From positions 1 through 9,649 of the forward strand of contig NZ_JBJMIE010000410.1 in NCBI RefSeq assembly GCF_045807065.1: 9,649 nucleotides of DNA. Direction: 5' to 3'. The first letter of the stretch is position 1. Each line of letters begins with the position of its first letter. Below the pieces are notes generated by a model, which saw nothing but the letters and a program-made list of their open reading frames with translations, made no database searches and had not been told where the DNA came from. Below are positions 1 through 8,434 of the stretch, one piece after another. The position numbers and the translations under genes were made by a program. The stretch is from Actinophytocola sp045807065 (GTDB lineage: Bacteria; Actinomycetota; Actinomycetes; Mycobacteriales; Pseudonocardiaceae).

Positions 1-272
1 ACACTAATTACAAACACTACGATCTTCCAAACAGTTCTCGACCGACCGCCTTCGGCGACGGCGTTCCGTCGGCCGCGTTCGGCGGCCGCGTTCCAACGGC
101 AGCCTTCGGCGACCGAACGCCGCGCCGAGGACGCAGCGACCGCGTTCCAACGGCCGCGTTCAGCGACCGAACGTCGCGTCTGAAGGTGGCGTCCGAGGCC
201 CGCGGCCGAGCATGGTGTCAGGTATTGACCAATCCGGATTTCTTTCTGGTCAGATCGTCGCTGCCCACTGGG
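1..272. other. Gene-free flank with repeats
   Basis: No credible gene is visible here; the open frames lack a convincing ribosome binding site or recognisable product. The first ~43 bases are distinctly AT-richer than the rest of the window. Bases 46-180 are GC-rich and built from degenerate repeats of CCGCGTTC and GCGACCGAACG type. Bases 226-252 carry an inverted repeat, TGACCA (226-231) and TGGTCA (247-252), around the small palindrome AATCCGGATT (231-240). It lies just beyond the comF stop codon and could be an operator or a weak terminator; there is no T-tract to decide. Confidence 0.5.
86..178. repeat. 54-bp-period direct repeat (two copies)
   Basis: CCGCGTTCCAACGGC occurs exactly at 86-100 and again at 140-154, 54 bases apart. 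The following 24 bases of each copy (101-124 and 155-178) match at 20 positions and share GCGACCGAACG. Shorter relatives (CCGCCTTCGGCGAC, GGCCGCGTTCGGCGG) occur at 46-85. The repeats contain internal complementarity (CGTTC with GAACG), so they could fold. No function is known to me; they are probably an intergenic, slippage-prone repeat. Confidence 0.7.
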
Positions 273-905
273 TCAGGTTGTGGCCGTGAAGGCCAGGACC
301 GTCGTCTTCTTCGTGCCTGCGTCGGTCAACGCCGCCACGCAGGCGGCGGCCGTCGCGCCCGTGGTGATCACGTCGTCCAGGACGATCGCCGTTGTCGGGG
401 GTCGGCCGGTGCACCGCAGCCGTCCCCGTAGGTTCATCACCCGCTCCTCGGGGTCCAGGCCCACCGAGTCCCGGGCACGCCCGGACAGGCGCAGCACCGG
501 CGCCACCGTCGCCTGGTGTCCCGCCTTACGCAGTGCCGTCGCGCAGGCGCGGGCCACCGCCGTCATGTGCTGCCCGTAGCGTGCGCGGGCGGCCGACGGT
601 CGGGACGGTGCCGGAACCAGCGCGAACGGTCCGGCTCGGATCGTGGGCAGTGCCGTCGCCAACGCTCCGCCGAGCACCGTGGACAGTTCGTGGCGGCCCC
701 TTTCCTTGTACGCCAACAAGGCTCTGCGTGCCGGCCCGCGGTACCCGGTCAGCGCGTACGCACCGGACAGTCCTGGGCGGGCCACCGGAAAGACGCGGAC
801 CGAGCCGGCGCAGTCGGCGCACCAGCTGGTCCCCGGGAGGTCGCAGCCGGCGCAGTAGTTCGGGACGAGGAGGTCGAGTATCGAACGCATGGTCGCATTG
901 TGCAC
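273..905 (-). CDS. comF: ComF family protein (phosphoribosyltransferase-like)
   Basis: The 210-residue product has the ComF layout. An N-terminal zinc-ribbon-like pair of CxxC motifs (Cys18, 21, 29, 32) is followed by a type I phosphoribosyltransferase domain with the PRPP-binding loop VLDDVITTGATAA at residues 175-187. ComF is a cytoplasmic protein tied to DNA uptake in naturally competent bacteria; in actinobacteria its role and substrate are unproven. The length is normal. The start is uncertain: GTG at 903-905 gives 210 residues and ATG at 888-890 gives 205, and neither has a good Shine-Dalgarno. In mycobacteria and streptomycetes the homologue usually sits between lpqB and hpf on the same strand as hpf; here it is divergent from hpf, and lpqB is not in the window. 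Confidence 0.9.
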   Translation of the reverse strand: MHNATMRSILDLLVPNYCAGCDLPGTSWCADCAGSVRVFPVARPGLSGAYALTGYRGPARRALLAYKERGRHELSTVLGGALATALPTIRAGPFALVPAPSRPSAARARYGQHMTAVARACATALRKAGHQATVAPVLRLSGRARDSVGLDPEERVMNLRGRLRCTGRPPTTAIVLDDVITTGATAAACVAALTDAGTKKTTVLAFTATT

Positions 906-1292
906 CGGTTCACCGACAGGCGTCGGCAGCCGCGAGCGCGGCGGATCCCGGCGGCGAGCACGGACAGTGTGTTTCAGGCAGTGGGAAGTGGTTCATACCC
1001 CCGACCGGGTGAACTTGGACGGGGAACTCGGATCACCTGAAGATCGTTGGGAATACATGGCAGGAAGGCCGACCCGATCACGTGAGAGGGCTGCAGTGCC
1101 TGGTGGGACCCGCGGGTCGCGACACACGTCGCCCGCGGCCGGACGCGTGTGCCGGTGCGCGAGCCGCGTTGCACTCCGTAACCCTGGTGTTAACGGCAAG
1201 TTCGCCCGCCGAGGGGGCTTTTGTACAGGCACAACCCGAGATAACGTCTCGGCATCAGCTTTCCCGTTTTCCCAGGGAGGAGGCGAGTAGCC
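906..1292. promoter_or_regulatory. comF-hpf divergent regulatory region
   Basis: This gene-free stretch must hold promoters for comF (leftward) and hpf (rightward). Visible elements: an interrupted inverted repeat GTTCA (991-995) / TGAAC (1010-1014) with inner CCC/GGG pairing; two direct pentamers, GTAAC (1178-1182) and GTTAA (1189-1193), spaced by 6 bases; a weak hairpin GCCC (1204-1207) / GGGC (1215-1218) followed by TTTT; and a 6-bp hairpin CCGAGA (1236-1241) / TCTCGG (1247-1252). For hpf, TAACGT at 1242-1247 fits the TAnnnT form of an actinobacterial -10 box, with TTGTAC (1221-1226) a poor, closely spaced -35. These assignments are inference. Confidence 0.35.
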
Positions 1293-1322
1293 ATGCCCCT
1301 GGCGCCGGAAGTACTGAGGTGA
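1274..1322 (+). CDS. Possible leader peptide upstream of hpf (9 aa)
   Basis: A strong Shine-Dalgarno-like run AGGGAGGAGG (1274-1283) lies 9 bases before an ATG at 1293, which opens a ten-codon frame ending in TGA at 1320-1322; the peptide would be MPLAPEVLR. The coding part is 1293-1322. The ribosome binding site is better than those of several real genes in the window, which is odd for a random ATG in a 5' leader. The stop codon lies 7 bases before CCTCCC (1330-1335), which is complementary to both this ribosome binding site and that of hpf. The peptide has no run of one amino acid, so classical attenuation by a charged tRNA is not suggested. Translation is unproven. Confidence 0.4.
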
Positions 1323-1412
1323 GGAACCCCCTCCCGCACTCAGTTCTGGCAGTCCACGAAGCCAGAGACCGGCGCTGTTGTTCGCCCACTATCTCGCTGC
1401 TGGCGAGGGAGG
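1274..1412 (+). ncRNA. Structured hpf mRNA leader, possible cis-regulatory RNA
   Basis: Several complementary segments lie in the hpf leader: CTGAG (1314-1318) with CTCAG (1339-1343), enclosing GAGG (1321-1324) with CCTC (1330-1333); TCTGGC (1345-1350) with GCCAGA (1361-1366); and GGGAGG (1275-1280) or GGGAGG (1407-1412) with CCTCCC (1330-1335). The last two pairings exclude each other and would mask the ribosome binding site of either the mini-ORF or hpf. Conserved RNA motifs upstream of raiA/hpf genes (raiA and raiA-hairpin families) have been reported; I cannot confirm membership from memory. The fold is inferred by eye. Confidence 0.4.
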
Positions 1413-1418
1413 TTGTGT

Positions 1419-2084
1419 ATGGACATCGTCGTTAAAGGCCGCAACGTCGAGGTGCCCGATCACTACCGAGTGCACGTCGAGGAAAAGCTGACCAGGCTCG
1501 AACGCTACGACCGCAAGGTGATCCGGTTCGACGTCGAGCTGTTCCACGAGCCGAACCGCAGGCAGTCGAAGAACTGCCAGCGCGTCGAGATCACCGGCAA
1601 GGGCAGGGGACCGGCCGTGCGCGCGGAGGCCTGCGCCGGCGACTTCTACGCCGCGCTCGACGCCGCCGTCACCAAGCTGGAGAACCGTCTCCGGCGTCTG
1701 CACGACCGTCGCCGCGTCCACTACGGGCGCAGAAGCCAGACCTCGGTCGCGGAGGCGACCGCCCCCGCTGCCACACAGCTTCACACGCCGTCCGCGAGCA
1801 ACGGACGTGCGCAGACCGCGGTGCTGCCCGCGCGAACCGAGCAGCCGATCGGCCTTCCCGAGGTGCCGGCACAGCGCTGGGAGAGCGCCGAGGACGACAA
1901 CCTCCCCGGCCGGATCGTCCGGGAGAAGGAACACTCGTCGAGCCCGATGACCGTCGACCAGGCCCTCTACCAGATGGAGCTGGTCGGACACGACTTCTAC
2001 CTCTTCCATGACGCGGAGTGCGGACGTCCCAGCGTCGTTTACCGCAGAAGGGGATTCGACTACGGCGTAATCCGGCTGGTCTGA
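1419..2084 (+). CDS. hpf: Long-form ribosome hibernation promoting factor
   Basis: The 221-residue protein matches the long HPF family. Residues 1 to about 100 form the basic S30AE domain that binds the decoding region of the 30S subunit. Residues 101-163 are a low-complexity linker, and residues 164-221 are the C-terminal dimerisation domain, with MTVDQALYQMELVGHDFYLF and a GFDYGVIRLV end. In family members the N-domain blocks the mRNA and tRNA channel in slow growth or stress, and the C-domain dimerises two ribosomes. The mycobacterial counterpart is Rv3241c, which also lies just upstream of secA1. The ATG at 1419 is preceded by GAGGGAGG (1405-1412) at a 6-base spacing. Translation may be controlled by the structured leader upstream. 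A terminator follows, so secA is probably transcribed separately. Confidence 0.96.
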   Translation: MDIVVKGRNVEVPDHYRVHVEEKLTRLERYDRKVIRFDVELFHEPNRRQSKNCQRVEITGKGRGPAVRAEACAGDFYAALDAAVTKLENRLRRLHDRRRVHYGRRSQTSVAEATAPAATQLHTPSASNGRAQTAVLPARTEQPIGLPEVPAQRWESAEDDNLPGRIVREKEHSSSPMTVDQALYQMELVGHDFYLFHDAECGRPSVVYRRRGFDYGVIRLV

Positions 2085-2112
2085 CACCACCCGTCCGCCC
2101 ACTCAAACGCGA

Positions 2113-2145
2113 AAAGCTCCCGGGTTTCGCCAGCTCGGGAGCTTT
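2113..2145 (+). terminator. Rho-independent-type terminator after hpf
   Basis: AAAGCTCCCG (2113-2122) and CGGGAGCTTT (2136-2145) form a perfect 10-bp stem with a 13-base loop, 28 bases after the hpf stop codon. The stem ends in TTT, then CGCG, so the T-tract is short, as is common in high-GC actinobacteria. The A-run on the other side would let it work partly in reverse. Confidence 0.85.
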
Positions 2146-2206
2146 CGCGTGCCCAAGTTGTCCACAGGTCCGGTCAAGGCGTGGGCACCGACCATCCGGG
2201 ACCGCC

Positions 2207-2240
2207 TACGATGGGGGGTGCACGGTGAGTCGCCTCACCG
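2207..2240 (+). promoter_or_regulatory. secA promoter -10 and 5' mRNA hairpin
   Basis: TACGAT (2207-2212) is a good actinobacterial -10 box; no clear -35 lies at the right distance. Transcription would start near 2218-2220, giving a leader of roughly 67-70 bases. Immediately downstream, CGGTGAG (2223-2229) and CTCACCG (2234-2240) form a perfect 7-bp stem with the 4-base loop TCGC, so a hairpin would cap the 5' end of the secA transcript. The promoter is inferred; the stem is directly visible. Confidence 0.5.
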
Positions 2241-2286
2241 AACACAAACGCGCGACGACGACGATCCAGCTAGCGAGGTTGACCTG

Positions 2287-5187
<2,901 letters not shown>

Positions 5188-5196
<9 letters not shown>

Positions 5197-5212
5197 TTCC
5201 CGCCGGTAGTTC
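5188..5212 (+). repeat. Tandem 12-bp repeat across the secA stop codon
   Basis: CGCCGGTAGTTC occurs at 5188-5199 and again at 5201-5212, a 13-base period. The first copy contains the secA stop codon (TAG 5194-5196). It looks like a slippage duplication and does not alter the protein. Confidence 0.85.
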
Positions 5213-5215
5213 TTC

Positions 5216-5256
5216 CAAGGCGCCTCCACCACCCGCCTGGTGGTGGAGGCGCCTTG
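5216..5256 (+). terminator. Terminator after secA (18-bp perfect stem)
   Basis: CAAGGCGCCTCCACCACC (5216-5233) pairs perfectly with its reverse complement at 5239-5256 around the 5-base loop CGCCT, starting 20 bases after the secA stop. There is no T-tract after it, so it is a GC-type terminator of the kind common in actinobacteria. Being nearly symmetrical it could also stop leftward transcription from the convergent gene that ends at 5458. Confidence 0.85.
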
Positions 5257-5457
5257 CGTTCGGCGGATCTCTCGTTCCGGCAAGCGGCATGAACGATGGC
5301 GCGAGGAAGCGCTGGAAGAGGGAGCAAAGTGGCCAAGTGGCTGGGCCACTCCCACGAGGGGGGCGCGTGGCCCGGTCCTCAGCGGTGTGGTGCCTCAGTG
5401 GCTGAGCGGATCAGCCAGTGAACCACGGGGTGTGTTCCGTGACGTAGCGGTGCCGGT
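5257..5457. other. Convergent intergenic region with hairpins
   Basis: The gap lies between the convergent 3' ends of secA and the DUF6912 gene. Besides the secA terminator it holds two smaller hairpins: AGTGGCC (5328-5334) / GGCCACT (5344-5350), and TGGCTGA (5399-5405) / TCAGCCA (5411-5417) with loop GCGGA. The second lies about 40 bases beyond the minus-strand stop codon and may help terminate that gene. No convincing gene is seen; short frames have poor codon bias and no ribosome binding site. Confidence 0.45.
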
Positions 5458-5964
5458 TCAGAGGAGTTCGAGGAGGAACGGGAGTTCTTCCGTGGCGTAC
5501 CAGGCCAGTTCGTGGTCCTCGGCCTCGCCGAGGGTGAACTCCGCGTCGTTGTCGCCCAGGTCGGCGGCATCGACCACGGCCGCGGCGGCGCGGACGGCGT
5601 CCTCCGCGTCCGAGGTGTCCAGGTGGATGGCCGCCACCTGCTTCAGCTGCACCGGACCGGCCAGCTTGACCACCGCGTAGTCCAGGTCCGGGCGCAGCGT
5701 CGCGCCGTCGACGTCGGCGGACACCACCGCCCGGCGGGGTAGGACCAGCTCGGGGTCCTCCTCCAGCTCCGCCTGCAGCAGCCGGAGCGACGCGCGCGCC
5801 GCCTCCAGCATGGCGGCGTACTCCAGCTCCTCCGACGTACCCGAGGCATAGGACTCGCGCAGCATCGGGGTCAGTGCGAACGCCGTGTCGTTCACCGCGG
5901 ACAGCTCGCCGGCGGCGTTGAGCGTCCTCAGCATCAACACCGTGGCCGGTATGTAAACCCTCAC
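5458..5964 (-). CDS. DUF6912 family protein (Rv3231c-like)
   Basis: This 168-residue soluble protein of unknown function matches the conserved actinobacterial family I know as DUF6912 (Rv3231c type). Recognisable parts are the start MRVYIPAT, the segment TAFALTPMLRESYASG (27-42) followed by EELEYAAM (45-52), and the C-terminal AEDHELAWYATEELPFLLELL region (148-168). It is acidic, with no signal peptide or membrane segment. The start is GTG at 5962-5964, preceded by GGGAG 4 bases upstream and a further AGAGGGAA. It is convergent with secA and divergent from the methyltransferase gene, with a shared gap of 67 bases. Homologues lie near secA1 in mycobacteria, consistent with conserved order. No catalytic motif can be named. 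Confidence 0.85.
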   Translation of the reverse strand: MRVYIPATVLMLRTLNAAGELSAVNDTAFALTPMLRESYASGTSEELEYAAMLEAARASLRLLQAELEEDPELVLPRRAVVSADVDGATLRPDLDYAVVKLAGPVQLKQVAAIHLDTSDAEDAVRAAAAVVDAADLGDNDAEFTLGEAEDHELAWYATEELPFLLELL

Positions 5965-6031
5965 CGTGCTCCCGTTCCCTCTGCGGCAGGCAGCCTAGAT
6001 CCTGGCACACTCGCCGCCCCGCCGACGTGCC
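5965..6031. promoter_or_regulatory. Short divergent promoter region
   Basis: Sixty-seven bases separate the divergent DUF6912 and RNA methyltransferase genes. Overlapping -10-like boxes can be read on both strands around CCTAG: TAGATC (5996-6001) rightward and TAGGCT (reverse of 5992-5997) leftward. Both would give leaders of about 20-25 bases. No clear -35 boxes are seen, so this is a tentative reading. Confidence 0.3.
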
Positions 6032-6790
6032 ATGCTCTCGTCCGTGGACGGCCAATCACCGAAGGACCGGTTCGTGACCGTGTTCGGGCGCAAGCCCGTG
6101 CTGGAGGCACTCGCGGACCGGCGGCTGGACGTGGACAAGGTCATCCTCGCCGACAACGCCCGCGGGCCGGCCGCCAGGGAGATCCTCGACGCGGCCAAGT
6201 CGCGGAGCGTGCGGGTCGAGCGGGCCAGCGCGCACCGGGTGAAAGTGCTGGCCGGCAACGGGAAGCAGGACCAGGGCGTGCTCGCCGACGTCGTCGCGCC
6301 GCGGATGCGGCGGCTCGAGGACGCACTCGCGCAACGCCCCGCCCGCGTCCTCGTGCTCGACGGCATCACCACCTCCGCCAACGTCGGCATGATCCTCCGC
6401 ACCGCCACCGCCGCCGGCATCGAGGGGATCGTCGTGCCGCGGCGCGGGGTCGCCAGCATCGACCCGTTGGTCGTCAAGGCCTCCGCCGGCGTCGCCTTCC
6501 ACGCGCCGATCCTCCGCTGCTACACCGCCGAGGAAGCCTGCCGCGCGCTCCGCGACGCCGGTTACCCCCTGTACGCCCTGGACGGCGCCGCCCGCCGGTC
6601 GCTCTTCGACGCCGAGCTGCCGGAACGGGCCGCCTACGTCCTCGGCGGCGAGACCGCCGGCGTCAGCGACGAGGTGCGCCGGCACGTCACCGGGCTCGTC
6701 GCCATCCCGATGGCCGGCGACGTCGAGTCGCTCAACGTGGCCAGCGCGGCGGCCGTCCTCTGCTTCGAGCTGGTCCGTCGCGCCAGGTGA
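6032..6790 (+). CDS. SpoU/TrmH family RNA 2'-O-methyltransferase
   Basis: The 252-residue enzyme belongs to the SPOUT (TrmH/RlmB) class, which transfers a methyl group from S-adenosylmethionine to a ribose 2'-OH in tRNA or rRNA. An N-terminal substrate-binding domain (residues 15-90; VFGRKPVLEAL at 17-27) precedes the knotted catalytic domain. The three family motifs are present: motif 1 with NVGMILRTA (117-125; Asn117, Arg123), motif 2 LGGETAGVS (204-212; Glu207) and motif 3 IPMAGDVESLNVASAAAV (225-242; Ser233, Asn235). The target nucleotide cannot be read from sequence: RlmB-like G2251 of 23S rRNA, a tRNA site, or a resistance-type target are all possible. The ATG at 6032 has no clear Shine-Dalgarno; GTG at 6044 is an in-frame alternative and would remove only four residues. 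Confidence 0.92.
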   Translation: MLSSVDGQSPKDRFVTVFGRKPVLEALADRRLDVDKVILADNARGPAAREILDAAKSRSVRVERASAHRVKVLAGNGKQDQGVLADVVAPRMRRLEDALAQRPARVLVLDGITTSANVGMILRTATAAGIEGIVVPRRGVASIDPLVVKASAGVAFHAPILRCYTAEEACRALRDAGYPLYALDGAARRSLFDAELPERAAYVLGGETAGVSDEVRRHVTGLVAIPMAGDVESLNVASAAAVLCFELVRRAR

Positions 6791-6849
6791 CCAGCTGCTC
6801 GAACGAGTGATCTTTGTCCACTCAGGACGGTCGACTCGCTCTGTAGGGC

Positions 6850-7359
6850 ATGACGCTTCCCGCCCTACCGGAGGACGAGTACGACCGCGACGACCGCGAC
6901 GTCCGGCTCCGCGCGCTCCCCGACTACGAACCCGACGAGCCCGACCCCGGCGTGCCGCTCAGACGCTGGTCCAGCCTGCGTCCGGTCAGCGGCCCCCAGC
7001 TCAGGCTGGCCCCGCCACCGCAACCACCCGGCCGACCGCAGGTCCCGCCGGCGGCGCTGGTCCGGGTGTTGCGCCACGTGTTCGAGGTCCTGGACGGCCG
7101 TCGCCCGGTCGGGCAGTTGCGGTCACTGCTGCCCGGCGACGCCTTCGAAGGCGTCCTGACCCGCCTGCGCAGCACCGGCCCCGGCGGGCAGCACACCCTG
7201 CGGAGCATCCACCCCTGCTCCCCGACGCCCAACGCGGTCGAGGTGGCCGTGGTGGTCGACCACCGCTCACCGCGAGGCCGCCGTCGCGTGCTCGCCGCCG
7301 CGGCGCGGTTCGAGCGCGACGTCGACCAGTGGGTGTGCACGGTCCTACGACTTCTGTGA
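6850..7359 (+). CDS. Rv3235 family protein (DUF6459)
   Basis: The 169-residue product resembles the actinobacterial Rv3235 family, whose function is unknown. Residues 1-65 are acidic then proline-rich and look disordered. The conserved part, about 68-169, carries HVFEVLDGRRPVGQLRSLL (76-94), a THP-like segment LRSIHPCSPTPNAVEV (117-132) and the ending WVCTVLRLL (161-169). There is no signal peptide or membrane helix. ATG at 6850 follows GGGC with no good ribosome binding site, and CTGTAG lies just upstream, so the mRNA may be leaderless or nearly so. It lies 59 bases after the methyltransferase gene, possibly cotranscribed. Its last 15 bases overlap the 3' end of the convergent oxidoreductase gene. 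Homologues occur near secA1 in mycobacteria. Confidence 0.82.
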   Translation: MTLPALPEDEYDRDDRDVRLRALPDYEPDEPDPGVPLRRWSSLRPVSGPQLRLAPPPQPPGRPQVPPAALVRVLRHVFEVLDGRRPVGQLRSLLPGDAFEGVLTRLRSTGPGGQHTLRSIHPCSPTPNAVEVAVVVDHRSPRGRRRVLAAAARFERDVDQWVCTVLRLL

Positions 7360-8355
7360 CGCCTCCAGCACGATCTTGCCCGTCACCTTGCCGGCCATGA
7401 GCAGCCGCAGCCCCTCCGCCGCGTCGGCCAGCGGCAGCCGCGTCTCGATCGGCGGGTTCAGCTTCCCGGCCAGGACCAGCGCGTACACCTCCGCGAGCGC
7501 CCGGTTGAACGACGGACCGGCCTTCACGTAGTAGAACCGAGTCCGCCGGCCGCGCCCCCGACCCAGCAGCCTGCCGAGCCGGAAGCCCGCGAACCGGCGG
7601 ATGGTCCGCAGGTACGGCACGGCCCAGTGGTTGTTCTCCCGCAGGGTCGACGCCGAGCCGTAGTTCACCAGCACACCGCCGTCGGCCAGCAGCTCGTACG
7701 ACTGACCCAGGCTCTCGCCACCCAGGTGGTCGAACACCGCGTCCACCCCGCCGGGCGCCAGCGCGCGCACGGCCGCCGCCACGTCCTGCCGGTAGTCGAT
7801 GGGTTCGCCGCCCAGCGCCCGGACCGCCTCGTGCTTGGCCGCCGACGCGGTGCCGAGTACCCGCGCGCCCGCCGCCACCGCCAGCTGCACCAGCAGCGTG
7901 CCGACCCCGCCGGACGCGCCCTGCACCAGCACCGTCTGCCCGGCACGTACCCGCACCACCTCGTGCACCATCTGCCACGCGGTCACGCCGTTCGTGGTCG
8001 CCGCCACCGCCACACCGGCGTCCAGCCCCTCGGGCACCGGCACGACGTGGTCGGCCCGGACCACCACGTGGGTGCGCCACGCACCCGTCCCGACCTGCGC
8101 CGCGACCCGGTCGCCCAGGGCCACCCCGGACACGTCCGGCCCGACCGAGGTCACCTCCCCGACCAGGTCGTAGCCCGGCACGAACGGGTACCGGGGCTGC
8201 CTCGGGTAGCGGTGGCCCAGCATCTGCACCTCCGCGAAGCTCACGCCGCTCGCGATCACCCGGACGCGCACCTGGCCCTTGCCCGGCGCGGCCGAGTCGG
8301 TGTCCGCCACGTGCAACTTCTCCGGACCGCCCCGGCCCGTCAGCACGATCTCCAT
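7345..8355 (-). CDS. Zinc-independent quinone oxidoreductase-like MDR protein
   Basis: The 336-residue enzyme is a medium-chain dehydrogenase/reductase of the quinone oxidoreductase type. A GroES-like N-domain includes FVPGYDLVGEV (58-68) and GDRVAA (81-86). The Rossmann domain carries VQGASGGVGTLLVQLA (144-159), the NADPH-binding glycine motif. The usual catalytic zinc Cys/His set is missing, and no four-cysteine structural zinc lobe is seen, so an NADPH-dependent reduction of quinones or enones is expected; the substrate is unknown. The C-terminal end TGKIVLEA is typical. The ATG at 8353-8355 follows AGGAGG (minus strand, 8361-8366) at a 5-base spacing. It is divergent from a TetR regulator across a palindrome, so that regulator probably controls it. 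Residues 270-286 contain an Arg/Gly-rich insertion (GRLLGRGRGRR). Confidence 0.93.
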   Translation of the reverse strand: MEIVLTGRGGPEKLHVADTDSAAPGKGQVRVRVIASGVSFAEVQMLGHRYPRQPRYPFVPGYDLVGEVTSVGPDVSGVALGDRVAAQVGTGAWRTHVVVRADHVVPVPEGLDAGVAVAATTNGVTAWQMVHEVVRVRAGQTVLVQGASGGVGTLLVQLAVAAGARVLGTASAAKHEAVRALGGEPIDYRQDVAAAVRALAPGGVDAVFDHLGGESLGQSYELLADGGVLVNYGSASTLRENNHWAVPYLRTIRRFAGFRLGRLLGRGRGRRTRFYYVKAGPSFNRALAEVYALVLAGKLNPPIETRLPLADAAEGLRLLMAGKVTGKIVLEASQKS

Positions 8356-8369
8356 CGCAACCTCCTGAT

Positions 8370-8406
8370 GTTAGAGCCTCTAACTTCAATTAGAAGGTGT
8401 TAGGGT
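8370..8406. promoter_or_regulatory. TetR operator palindrome with overlapping promoters
   Basis: GTTAGAG C CTCTAAC (8370-8384) is a perfect 7-bp-arm palindrome in the gap between the divergent oxidoreductase and TetR genes, an AT-rich patch in GC-rich DNA. TTAG or its complement CTAA recurs at 8371, 8380, 8390 and 8400, about one helical turn apart, so further regulator dimers could bind on one face. TAGGGT (8401-8406) fits a -10 for tetR, and TAACAT read on the minus strand (8369-8374 region) fits a -10 for the oxidoreductase. Binding here would repress both genes; that is inference. Confidence 0.7.
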
Positions 8407-8434
8407 AGGACTTGTCAAGGCGGAGGGAGCGCAC

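Noticed and set aside
1049..1075. GGGAAT as a SigR-type -35 box upstream of hpf
   Set aside because: No GTT lies at the required spacing of about 18 bases.
1319..1435. A 38-codon frame starting at GTG 1319, overlapping the mini-ORF stop as GTGA and running into hpf
   Set aside because: It is out of frame with hpf, has a run of Arg and Cys codons unlike a conserved protein, and its sequence is better explained by the hairpins of the leader.
2149..2286. N-terminal extension of SecA from an upstream in-frame start
   Set aside because: It would begin in the terminator region of hpf and span the likely promoter; the family starts at MVLSR, which has its own ribosome binding site.
5296..5419. A 40-residue frame containing VAKWLGHS, which resembles the C-terminal part of tyrosine recombinases
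   Set aside because: The match is about eight residues, no Arg/His/Tyr catalytic context is present in any nearby frame, the third codon positions are poor in GC, and there is no ribosome binding site. The region is also a mesh of hairpins around AGTGGCC repeats.
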